From Sthenelais limicola (taxonomy: Eukaryota > Annelida > Polychaeta > Phyllodocida > Sigalionidae): a stretch of DNA of 64,000 bases. The stretch is from positions 110,862,620 through 110,926,619 of the forward strand of contig OW804098.1 in NCBI GenBank assembly GCA_942159475.1, read 5' to 3'. The notes under the pieces are model-generated. The model did no database searches and was not told the DNA's origin. It saw nothing but the letters and a program-made list of their open reading frames with translations. Every line of letters starts with the position of its first letter. Position 1 is the stretch's first letter. Below are positions 22,558 through 34,700 of the stretch, piece after piece. The translations under genes and the position numbers were made by a program.

Positions 22558-23440
22558 ATATATATCTTCAAGTATAAATTACACAGCCCAACCCAACATG
22601 AACATTAGCAGTTAAGACAGCGAATGCATATATGGATTAGAGTAAATACGAATTTCACTAAACCTATATACATTGGATGTCTCTATAAACCTCCTAAAGC
22701 GAATCAGGAAGTATTTATGAATTATATAGATACCAGAACAGAAGTGATATCCAATAAGAAAAATGAAATTTTTTTGATCAGAAATTTTAATTTAAACCTT
22801 TTAGACTCAAAAAACAAATCCAGAAAAGACATGAGAGATTTCGAAGCCAATATGAATTTAACACAACATATGTGATGTGTTTCAGGAAAATTAGTCATAA
22901 GTCGCAAAATTGATATTTTTCAAAGTGTTGTTTTCACAAGATCACATTAGTGGAATGTTCTAATTATCGCAGGGTTTATCACTTATAGTTATATCAATCG
23001 ATGTATCAAATTTCAGGACAATCTATGTAATATATCTTTTCGTTTCAAAGGTCCCCATATTGACTACATTAAGTTACTTTACTGTTTATTGACCCCCAGA
23101 AATATTGGAAACTTTTTTTTCAAAAACGAAAATATCAAACTTAAAATCTAAAAATGCTCATTAGATTACTAGGCTGTTTATTATCATTGGAATCGGCTTG
23201 ATTTCATCTTTTCAAATATAATGGTATCTCAAAATATATTTTTTGCAACTTATGACTCATTTTCCTGAAACACATCACATATAAAAGCACCAACTCGTTT
23301 CCTTATTAATAAAAACCAGTTGCTAACAGGTAGACCTATAGATCACATGTACTCAAACTCAGAAATGATAAATGAAGCTGGTGTGATGAACATAGCAATA
23401 AGCGATCATGAACTAACTTATATAATCAGAACAAAATCTA
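22558..23440 (+). pseudogene. LINE relic, endonuclease continuation (part 2), split again
   Basis: It resumes the endonuclease frame from 19329 after removal of element 1 and one ATAT copy. It has the block IYIGCLYKPPKANQEV and the strand EIFLIRNFNLNLL (usually GDFN in the family). It breaks at 22871 for another transposon and continues from 23279 with RPIDHMYSN and AISDHELTY. A frameshift lies between about 22580 and 22624. No reverse transcriptase follows, so the copy is truncated. Confidence 0.75.
22872..23278. mobile_element. 407-bp TIR element (GTGATGTGTTTCAGG family)
   Basis: Inverted ends of about 38 bp (GTGATGTGTTTCAGGAAAAT and its complement) with ATAT duplicated at 22868-22871 and 23279-23282. 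Taking out the element and one ATAT restores the LINE frame, which supports the 4-bp duplication. Non-coding. Related pieces occur at 12013 (inverted) and 51596. Confidence 0.85.
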
Positions 23441-24034
23441 CAACCTTTTATCGCTCACTGGCGGCCATTTTCTCGTGGCCTATTCCATTTCAAACTCTTG
23501 TACAAGCATATGAAACCACAGATTATTGTTAAATACAACCTATAAGTCATAACATGACTGGATTTGAAAAGATTTTACTTGTAATGCTAGAGACTGCAGC
23601 TTTTACCTTAGTCTTAATGAACTTAGTATTAATGTACAAATATAGAGGCATTTGCTCGTTGAAACAATTATTGATACTGTTTACCTGCCACCAAAGTAAC
23701 TCATAATAAAATAGCAATACATGATGCCAACACAAACAAATGAGGCTTTTCTTCCAGATTTTACTTCCAGATGAAGCAAGTGAAAGATTACTTTAAAATG
23801 TTGATTATCTGTTAACATCGATAAAAAACAAAAATGTGTGTGTCTTGTTCCAGTCTTTTCAACTTATCAAGTCATTTGACTAGAACTCTGGAGGACTTTG
23901 TCCAGTTATTTTTACCTTAGACCTTCATAAATGCCCTCATTTATATTTGTAAATATATTTATAAACACATGCCAGAAGGGAAGTATTGATATTTCAGATG
24001 CATAATCTATAATATAATATAAGATTTTGTTTGC

Positions 24035-24265
24035 TGTAATAGTTGAGAATGCAGCTTTAATTATTGATTCGCTATGAAACATGCTCTTGGTAAGTAGGAC
24101 AAGCATCATCAGTGACATACATTATTAACAGAGCATGAAGCTTGACCTATATTTTTATTCAGATGTTGTTCCTCCCCGAAAATGTTTTTATGACTGAATC
24201 AATGAAATGCCTCCCTGTGGTAAATACAACGATGTTGCATACAATTAAAGCTGCATTCTCAGTTA
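24035..24265. repeat. Facing copies of the AGCTGCATTCTC dispersed motif
   Basis: The motif AAAGCTGCATTCTCAGCTAT (consensus) lies inverted at 24035-24060 and direct at 24246-24265. Other copies are at 2880, 16961, 23581 (inverted), 26770 (inverted) and 39480 (inverted). They are probably termini of one old MITE family. Confidence 0.5.
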
Positions 24266-25737
24266 ACATCAGTGAAGACTAAAGATCTTCTATTAATTGT
24301 TTCAGTCATCTAACCCATCTGAAAGTCATAATACCAAAATCTACAGGAAATAAGTACATTGTTTTTGCTGCAGGTATTCCTTAAAGTCACATGTATATTT
24401 TGAAGAGTGCCAAAACCCTTTCCTGCCGTGGTTTAACTTATTATTGCTGGCCGGCATCCTATTTTTCTTGGCTGATTCAACAACTAATTTTGGGCATGTT
24501 GGCCTTTGGCTGACACAGTCTTTGTTGTAGGTGGCAATCAAAACTATATTCTATTCCTTTATATCACAAGTTTGGGTGTTATCATCACTGATTTCTGCCT
24601 ATCATATATACATATGTTCAGACGTGTCACACATATGCTACCAAAGGAGCTTAAATTTGGTGCATTTTGGTTGGCGGACAGAATAAGGCTATTTATAATA
24701 AGGCTATTTAATTTTTTTTTTTCAAGGGTATAAATGACTCAGTACCTTTTTGTCTAAATACCCTACCTCTACCCATACAAACTTTATTTCACCTTCAGTC
24801 CTTCCTCAACCCCTCTGCAGCACACACCAAAAAGTCTCCCACCCTCCCATACCCTTTATTGCTTTCATTTAAATACCTGATACTATACCTCTCAACTTCA
24901 ATTCATTCTTCTCTTCCCTCATTGATTTATTTTATATGCTTATTCAACAATCAGCTTTTACATCTGATATGTTAACCCAATGATGAGATAAATATTTCAT
25001 AATAATTAACCTCATGTTTAATGAAAATCCGATGCAAATAAGAATTACCTTGTTGCTGTCCTTTTTGGAGTGACAGAGTTATATTTCATTTAAACTGAAG
25101 AAGTTAACCTCAGTGGGTGCCTGGATGAAGCCTATCATACTAGCACAATACACTGATCATTGCTCAATTGTGGTTCATTGTCGTCTTAAGGGAGGGCTGG
25201 GGAGTGGGCAAGCAACGGACTGGGAGCCATGTAGCCTAGTGAAGAAGAGTTGCTGCAACCCTTGAGCAGTCAAGTCCTCACCCTAGATATCTAAAAAATA
25301 TAATAATTACTACAGGTGAATCTTAATCCAAACTTCAGTGTTATGTCAATGCATGTAACAATGCACACCAACTGGTCAACATAGGGTCAGATGAGAGTCC
25401 AATATCCCAAAATTATGAAATAATTTCATCAAACTTATTTTGAAAATACTGCGTTTCTTGAGACAAAGCAGTGTTTTAACTTTAGAACATAGTTTTATAT
25501 CAACAAACAATGTTTAGCTACTGAAAACCAATGTTTCTCTAGATAAAACAGTGTTTCTTGCGATTAAACCCTCTTTTTCTTTATAAATATTGTTTAATCA
25601 CTTGTTACCCAAAGTGCTTGCAATAACTTCCCCCTGGTAGTACCCCCCCTTCCAAACACACACACTTCACATATAATAGTATGTATATTGTATCAGAAGG
25701 TTTGCATACATAGGGATCTGCACATCTACTTACCAAA
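24266..25737. other. Intergenic, 5' side of the ShKT/EGF gene
   Basis: AT-rich. A CA-rich segment and TATA-like strings (CATATAATAG near 25670) precede the first exon but are not a clear promoter. A short tRNA-SINE-like phrase near 25225 is too weak to call. Confidence 0.35.
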
Positions 25738-25794
25738 ATGGCTGTTGCTATCTACCAGCCAAGACTCCTTACCTTGCTTCTTGTCATCTTAATG
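25738..25794 (+). CDS. ShKT/EGF gene exon 1 (signal peptide, first part)
   Basis: MAVAIYQPRLLTLLLVILM, with a hydrophobic core, then donor ATG|GTAAGT in phase 0. The ATG is the first in a signal-peptide context. Confidence 0.75.
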
Positions 25795-28700
25795 GTAAGT
25801 TATTTAACCACAATATCTATCTATTAGCTTCTTTAGTTATTCTAACAAGAATGAAACTTTGATGCAGCTAGCATAATAATATTGTCGTCACTAGACACAT
25901 GTGATTGAATAGGGACCTGTTGTATAAGCAGAGACAGGATTTTGTTGTATATATTCGTCTAGCAAGAACAATTATTCCTTCCTATGTCGGATTCACATCT
26001 AATCTATCTAATGTATTTTGTTTGGCAACCTCAACAACCAAATCTCTTGTCATTGGATCACCTTTATGGGAACAAACAGTCAGCCATAACTAGGACATGT
26101 CCTGAAGTAAATATCCCACCTATGATATCGGTTTCTCAGATTCTTTGGGGGAACAAAAGTTGCATTGAAAGAGAATAAGCACAACCTTCATGCTCTGATA
26201 ATGCTGTATATTCTCTCAGTGATCGTTGATCTTCAAATAACAACATCTATGGACACTTCTATAGTTCATTTATTAAACCCAAATGGTACATATAATCAAA
26301 GTTTGTTTTCCCTCATGACTAAGTGATACGCAAAGCTCAGAGAACCCTAAATGGGGGAGAGAATACATGAATGAAGAAAGATGTAGATCTATCCCCCTGT
26401 AATTAATTATAATCCTTAAATATGAAAGAGGCAAGTGTGCTAAAAGATACATAAAGTGGCAGTTAATGTCAGTACAAAATATTTTCTACATTTTCTTCCA
26501 TTCTTTTCAACCAATCTCAAAGTCATTCAACCAACATTTTGGTAGATTCTGTGTCGTTGATTTTGCTACACAGCATCTAAAACATCCTTATTAGTATTTG
26601 GAGGACATGCCCAAATTCTTCCTTATGATTACCTCACTTATTATCACACATAGACGGGTGTTTTTCGCTTTCGTTTGAGATTGTTGTATGAACATTTATT
26701 CAAAATATTGTTGAATTCAGTCCTACAAGTCATAATATTAGTAAATTATTTAAGAATTTGTTTTATCATGATAGCTGAGAATGCCTCTTTAAACCTTTTT
26801 AGAACTGTCAATTATAACAGTGTTCTATTACAAATACATTTGCTCTAGTAGTTATTCACACTATATATAAGTTTGTCTAATTTCATTTGTAATAAACAAA
26901 TAAAAAGGGTTTACACAAAGTTCTATGTTTTCTACATAGTTTGTGAATTGTGGATGGTATTAGATTATATGGTTTCATAGCAATGACAGTTAAATGAGGC
27001 CTCAAAAGATTTTAGGTCAGATTTACCAGATGTTTTTAGACAAAAAAAATGTCAAATATAAATTCATCAACAGAAAGTACATGACCATATAATTAATTAA
27101 TGTTTCAAATGTAGAAAAATCACTCAAGTCATCATCTTCGATTTGTCATTTTATTGTCCAATATTCCGCCCTTTAGGGGGGGGGGCGGCTTCATCAGGGA
27201 CAGTGATCGTATAGAAGATTGCTGCTAATTATATATCAAGAATGTGTTGTACTACAACACATAATGAGTCCGACACATAATGTATTATGGTTGTTATCAA
27301 CTGGTGAGGGTCGTTATAATTAATTATCTTCATAGGGTTTAACATCTACTGATAAAATCACCTATTTAGTGAAAACTGAAGTAACAGAAAACTGTTCTGA
27401 AAGCGTTGGTTCCGGCTGCACCCACCAACACAAAATAGTGAGCCATGGCAGTTGGTGTGTTACTTAAACTACAACTAGCAGCAAGAACAAATCACTACAA
27501 TTTAATAGTAATTCACGTATGTTTAGTTCAATCCCTGTACTTAACCCTTCCCATCTTTAATTCCAGGTCATGAACTTTGCTGAAAGTCAATGTGAGTGCT
27601 TTCCTTTTATAGTATAGTAATTTGGCCCATTGATAGGGAAAGAATTAAATTCACAAGAATTGCAAAACAGCAATCAGAGTGAGAAACAAACGTTATAGTA
27701 CAACTTAGATTTTTGAGAAATTATTGCATCATCATTAACCCTTTCCCCCTCAATTCGTATACATTTCACTTATACATTTATTCTAAATCCATGTAAGATT
27801 TTCTTTGCATTCACTATTTAACCAAATATTAAAAAAACATTTTTACTAACATCCCCAAAACCTATTAATCATCATTAGTTATTAAGTTTCAACATAGACC
27901 ATCTTCTTAGGGAAACCTAGAGTCTGATTCTTAATGGTGGACATAAATGTATAGAACAATGCTTTTATAAATATGATAATAGTAATAAAAATTATAATAA
28001 ATGGCGGTTATTTAATAGTTAATATTATTATAATTAGGTTGTGCAATAAATTACATATCGTTACATAACAAAATCACTTACAATATTGACCTTGTTGATG
28101 CACAATTCATTCAATAGTCAACAACCCTCTGCATAAGATACAGGTCTGCAAAGATATCCTAATGGTAATCAGGTTAGCTTACTATGACACGTCTCTCACT
28201 TTATAAGATGACAATCTTTTATGCAAACATAATGTATATACTTACAATAATCTAGGCTACAATGTGGATATTATGGTAGAAAATCCAAACTCTGGATACT
28301 TAGTTAAATCCATATCATTCTTAGAACATTCTTAGAAATTTGCATTCAGTTGCATGATTAGGTATACATATATACCAGAATTCTTTTGTATTTTTGTGCT
28401 CGATAGTAATTTTCATTGTACTTCTGATGTTGACATTGTACTTCTGATGTTTACGTTTGTATTTAGGGTTTATCCCCTGCATATCTGATGGTACCAACCT
28501 CTGCTTTGTTGAAATCAGAAAGAAAACTTGTCGAATACACCAAGTCTGTGGGACTCTATTCTAACTGAATTACCTGTTTTGTTTTCACAGCCTGTCAGGA
28601 TAGCAGTGAACCTACACATTACTGCCAGACTTGGGCAGCAGCAAACGTGAACAACTGTCATGTTCCATTTATTATGAATTTGTGTCCTCTTAGCTGTAAT

Positions 28701-31700
28701 CTCTGTAGTAAGTAGTATTATTTGTATGCAAAATTGCTGTCCCTATTTTTAATTTTTTTAAAGAATTTTATTTTCATATTTCAACAGAAAAATGGAGACA
28801 GACAATTTGCTAAATAAATTAATTTAAACGATTTTCAAGGCTATTCGCCGTAATCAATCGTACACAGTATTACATATAATTTGAAAATGCCATATATAGT
28901 GAATGACATTATGACCGACCTGGTGGCCCTTTTTTTGCTTTTTTTTTTTTAAATGTTTAATTGGCACTATCATTTAATATATTTACAGCCGAATATAACC
29001 CATATTCGGTGAACTATCTGGACACAAAGGTTTTCACTGATGAGAACAACAAACTCAGAAAAACACTTTATACCAAACCAACAGATGCCCACCAATACCT
29101 CCATTACCACAGCCACCACCCCCAACAGCAAAAGAACTCCATCCCCTACAGCCAGCAACTACGGGTAAAACTTATCTGTTCTATACGCCAAGAATTCCAC
29201 AAACATGCCCTAACCATGATGGGACACTTCGCACAAAAGTAACTCCTCTGGTAAACATACAACAAGATCCATCACCTGGACAGAACCGATTTACTACGAC
29301 CAATCCAACCAAGTGGAAAATCCAAGATAATCCCACTCATTTTAACCTACGAGGCACACCTCCATCAGAGAACCAATGAGGTGCTCCGACTCAACCAGTC
29401 CATACTGGACGAGTCAATCAACAAAGAGAAACTACTAGAGAACCGTATCATCATAGCCTACAAATGAACCCCAAACCTACGCAGCATAGATATAAACACT
29501 GCTTGAAATAGACACTCATAAATATGTGTCATTTCGCAATCCTCCCAAATGCTCAGTTAGAATAGTGCTTCAAGAGCCCCACTCTCAGTAACCCTACACC
29601 TTGTGGTGACAGCTATAAGAGAAGTCATGGGTAAAATGCGATTGAGTGCACAGGGGGTAAGGGAGATGCTATTTGGGCCCTCCGGTAGTTGGTAAGACTG
29701 TTGTCTAGATATCAACTTCCTACTATTCAGTATAAAACTACATTTTTATCTTGATACTTCATCATACTATTCTAAGCAAGATCATCATACGCTAAAATTA
29801 CAAAATATACTTGAATACTGAATTGCTCAAACACATCACAAGTTCACACACTGCCTGAGTGAGAATTATATTAATAAAGATATCAAAATCAAAACAATTT
29901 CTGTACAGATAGTGTTCCTTAACATAATAAGCATTTCCTAATGATATAAACAAACATGAAATCTCAAGCCCCTGATTTACATAAGACTTTCAGAAAATAA
30001 TTGTGGGAGAATTAAGTGATTGTAGGCTACACGTCGAATGATTATGGTTTATAGGGTTTTAGAGAGCCTTGTATAGAACAGAGATAATGCTTCTCAGGTT
30101 ATTCAGTTAAATAACGTGTGACTGTCTGCTAGCAAAAAGTTCAGTAGCAGTTGTAAAAAAAAAATCACAAATTTCAACAATTTAGACCAAAAATGGCCAC
30201 TACATTACTGCAATAGATCTGCAATGACCATTGCGCATGAGATTTTGGCGATTTTAAAATTGCATTTTGATCGATAATTTTATGTTGAGATTTTAGACTG
30301 CCATCTGATGTCAAAGCCTTTCACGTAAAACTCTCAGACTTTACCGATTTTAAAAATTCCTTCACTGGTTATATACTCTAGGGGACTTCTCCCACCATAT
30401 GGATGAACATATATATGGACGAAAAGATTTTAACAATATTTCAATATTTAGTGTTTTTAGAGTCGTTATATGAATTTCAATGCAAATCCTATGGAGGGCA
30501 TAGGTGGGTCATATATCTTTCAAAATCGCAAATTCCAAAGATTTAGACCATAAATGGTCACTACATTACTGCAATAGATATGCAATGTGCAACAAAAAAT
30601 GTGCAACAAAAAAACACTGGCATTGCAGTTGGAATTCTTGTATAAAATGATCTTCAATAATTTAATGGGAAAAGATAAGATAAGATCAGATAAGTTGTTT
30701 TTTATTTGCCACTTTCATAGAGTACAGAGGAGTACAAATGAGCGAGTATAAGTGATTGACAAAAAGGTTGACATGTCTTTATGATAGAGCGAAGGTTCCA
30801 TTTCTTCCGACAGTTACCGATTTTCGAAGATATGCTAAGAATATATAATGTAAGAGGATATAAGGTAAAGTAAAATAAGATAAAGAAAAAACCCAGGTAA
30901 ATATAATAAGTGGGTGAGAGCATTACTATATGACTTGAGTAGTACAACTCAGGTAGACATTACAAAATCAAATGAGAAATAAACTTGAGTAGTACAACTC
31001 AGGCAGACATGTAGAATCAAATAAGAAATAAACCAAAAAAGGTAAGGTTGTGAGTAATCTGCTTATGCGATACAGCATGAACTTACATAGTTACTAGAAT
31101 TATACTTTTTTGGTACGACATAGACCTTAAACACAATGTCAATGGAGAGAGTTGAAATGAAATACATTATTTCAATAAAAACCCAACGTCATAATTCAAT
31201 ACAATATATCAAAAAGAGAGAGTAGAAACAAATACATTAACACTGCAACATGAGCAGGAATACATAACGATTCGGTCATTCGTGGGGACCTGAATTATTG
31301 GTATATATAGTGCTTGTTTGATTATTTATAACTATGATAGAATTCAAGGGAATAAGTACGAGTCAACAGTATCTCTACAGATAGGTGCAGGGGGGAAGAT
31401 CAATATTCTGGCCTACACACCACTGACACAAGTTTTGATAATGGATTGTACACTTTTGCGAAATTCTTTTTTAATATTAAGATTTTGAGTATTTTTATTC
31501 AGCTTATTCCAAGCTTTTCTAATATCAAGATTTTGAGTGTTTTTATTCAGCTTATTCCAAGCTTTAAGATTTAAGATCCTTTAGCGATCTAAATAATAAA
31601 TGTAACTAGATGATTGTTGTAGAATGTAATACATTAAAGGAATGAGATAATGCAATGTCAGTGCAATGGGTATTGCATTTCCATTGCAGTCAACAAGAGA

Positions 31701-34700
31701 TTTGACTGCAAAGGGAGTGCAATCAGCATACATTCATATTGCATTGCACTTTATTGAGGAAAATTGCACTCGTATTGCAGTCACCATTGCACTCCATTGC
31801 ACTTTATTGCAGTCAGTGCCCATAGGGTTACTATATATCATAGAAACAGTTAAAGAGCGGGTTATTTCCTTGTAATTGCCTTGTTTAACTCTGTAGTCAG
31901 ACTCATTAATTTGTTATCATGTTAATTGTAAACATTGTTTGCTATTGCCATATTTTTGGAGACTACTGTTTTATGACTAGTTTATTTCCCCGTTGCTATG
32001 TCAACAACTGCCATTTTTAACGTAGATCTATATGATGCTGAGGAAATTGATCATTGGTGTTTTAGTTACAGAATAGCGAAAGATAAAGAATTTATGAACA
32101 GATATTATGTAAGAGTTATTACAGTCATCCAATAACATCTTGATATGTTTTTAGTCATGAATGAACGAGTTCTACTGTTTTGCAAATTTCCTGATTGGAT
32201 CTTATTGTAGCATCTGGTCCAGCGTTCACTTGTGTGCCACCGTGTTCCACCACACAAATCTGTGCTCCCCCAACAAGCAATGTTGCACTAACTCCCACAT
32301 GTAGAGGTAAGTGTAAAGTTGTAGTAGGTCTGGCTTTATGCCTGAATACAATAGCCTATGGCTCTTGATCACATGGTCACAATTTAAACTTTTAAAACTG
32401 TAGCATCATAATCACACTGTTTCTGTATTTAATCAGGGAATTATTTCATTCATGTAGACCTCCGCCTGTATAGCAATTCAATTTGCAAGAACTGCATAGG
32501 GATTTGATTTTACTTTGGATGATTTCAGAAGAATATTATATGCAATGGTGGAATTATCGTTTCTGCCTTTGACAATATTTCCAATTAATGATGAGACAAA
32601 TAATCACATGTACACATTCATCTTAATTGTTAGCAGTTCCCTCAGTTATGTTTGTGGTGCGTCCTATCAGTGTGGATCCACACATGTGGCGTGTATATGA
32701 ACTCATATCTGTATAGTACAGACACCTTACATAATATTGATTTGGTCTTCATAGCTTGTGCTGATGACCCAGCAAATCGTAATGAATGTGCAGCTATAGC
32801 AGCTACTGATGGTTGCAGAGACCCAGCAAACAGAATATTTTTGGGTACATTCTGTCCCCGATCCTGTAATTATTGCAATCCACCACCAGTTGGTGAGTCA
32901 ATTTCTTGTATTCATTATTAATGATACATCATCACTCTTATTAGTTGTATCTGGGTTAGACCAATTGATGTCAAGTGTTTGTACCACTGCAAGTGGTCAC
33001 ATGTGGCAATTCAGTGGTGTTCCAAATTTACTATGTCATAACATTATGTAAATATATTTCTACATACCATTTCGTGAATGCATTATTATGAATTACTACT
33101 GTAAAATGAATATCATATGTGGCTTGTCTGCTCAGTAGAATAGCTGTGAATAAATGGAAGGGGGAAGGGCATTGTGAGATAGCATGATTTGATAGGACAA
33201 TGGACCAGGTGTCGTGGTGGGCATGGTTCCAAGAAGACGTTGCCTAGATCCCGTCCCCAATATACACAGTATTATAAGACCATTTATCGACAGTATTAAT
33301 TGCATGAATAGGGGAATATTAAATATCTATAGATACTGTAGACACAAGCATTTCTTCTCTACACGTTACTACTAAGCGTTGATATTTACACACATTGTAT
33401 ATCCAACTTTACACAGGCTGTCATGTCATGCTCATTAACCAATAATATACCAAGCAACCAATTTGTTCTATCCCAACCCGATCCCTGATCCCCCTTCTCC
33501 CTTCCCTCTTCCTCATGCTCCCCCTCCCCGCTTTCTCTCCTTCCCCCCTCTCCCTTTCCCTACATCCTCTCCCTCCCCTCTTTTCCCTCCCCCCCTTTAT
33601 TCCTTCCCCTCCCCCTCTCTCTTGTAGTTGGTCGAATCCTACGAAAGTGGTGCATTTTTCTAAAAATTTGATAGCCCAGAATCGTTTTTATTTCTAATCT
33701 ATTCTATAGTCTAAGTCCTCGACCTTCCATATTCAAAATGATATTCATTAAATCCTAATATTGGCAAAGATATGAGGATTTCACTGAAAAAAGCTATAGT
33801 ATGCGTAATGCTATGAAACGACCAGTGCTGTGGCTGTACAAAGCTTAAATTACCCATTTAATATATTTTTCTATATTTTCTATTGTGTTTAATATTGAAA
33901 ACAAATTATTTAATTATGTATGTGGCATCGTAAGAAGCTTGGCTTGTATTGAAACATTTCCGTAGAATTTTGTAATATATGTCTGGAAATATGCTTTATT
34001 TGGTACCTTGTTTTTTTAAACCAACCATGTAGATTTGATAATAGCAATACATGAAAAATCGTTTCATAGCATTACGCATGGGTTAATCATATCTTTAGCA
34101 TTCTATATTTAAGAGTATAGAACATAAAATGATAAAAATTGATAGCTGAAATATTTATCAATTGGATTATATTGATAATCGGTGCTAAATTCTTACATAT
34201 AGAGAAAATTTCACAACATTATTGATTTTCCCATCTCATCAGACCCCAACATAGCAAATTGAAATTAACAGTTATCTGTATAAAGTCAACAGAAACGCAA
34301 ATTTACATTAATCCACTACAAAACATCATGTTTATTCCAAAGTAAATTGTTTGGACAAGCATTGCTCCCTGAAAAAATTGATAAAAAATGATTAATTGTG
34401 TCAGAATACTCCACAATATATGCATTTTGTAGCATTACGTCGTTTCGTAGCATTACGTCGTTTCGTAGCATTACTCATCCAAGTTAATATTTTCGAAAAA
34501 TAGTTGTTAATATGAAATATAAATATTCATACCTTTTTCTTAAAATTGTCTTTAATTCATGGGCTTTAGATAGGAAAAATAATTTTCATCAATTTATGTT
34601 GCTATGGGCAACCACATATGATGTTTCGTAGCATTACGCATACTGTACATACTTTAAAAAGAATTGTGAATAGATATTGAAGAATATCAACAATCTCCTT

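Larger units (their letters stand above)
32017..33005 (+). repeat. Segmental duplication, unit 1 (5' part)
   Basis: Homologous along its length, introns included, to about 41590-42546. It carries the module-A and ShKT exons. High intron similarity shows a recent genomic duplication rather than exon convergence. Confidence 0.85.

Noticed and set aside
25195..25290. tRNA-derived SINE
   Set aside because: Only a short phrase resembles a tRNA A-box region. No B-box or tail could be placed.
25738..28707. Calling the first ShKT exon a potassium-channel toxin
   Set aside because: The Lys-Tyr pair needed in sea-anemone toxins is not evident, and ShKT domains are common in non-toxin secreted proteins.
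33482..33697. Pro/Ser/Leu-rich ORF
   Set aside because: Translation of a polypyrimidine tract.
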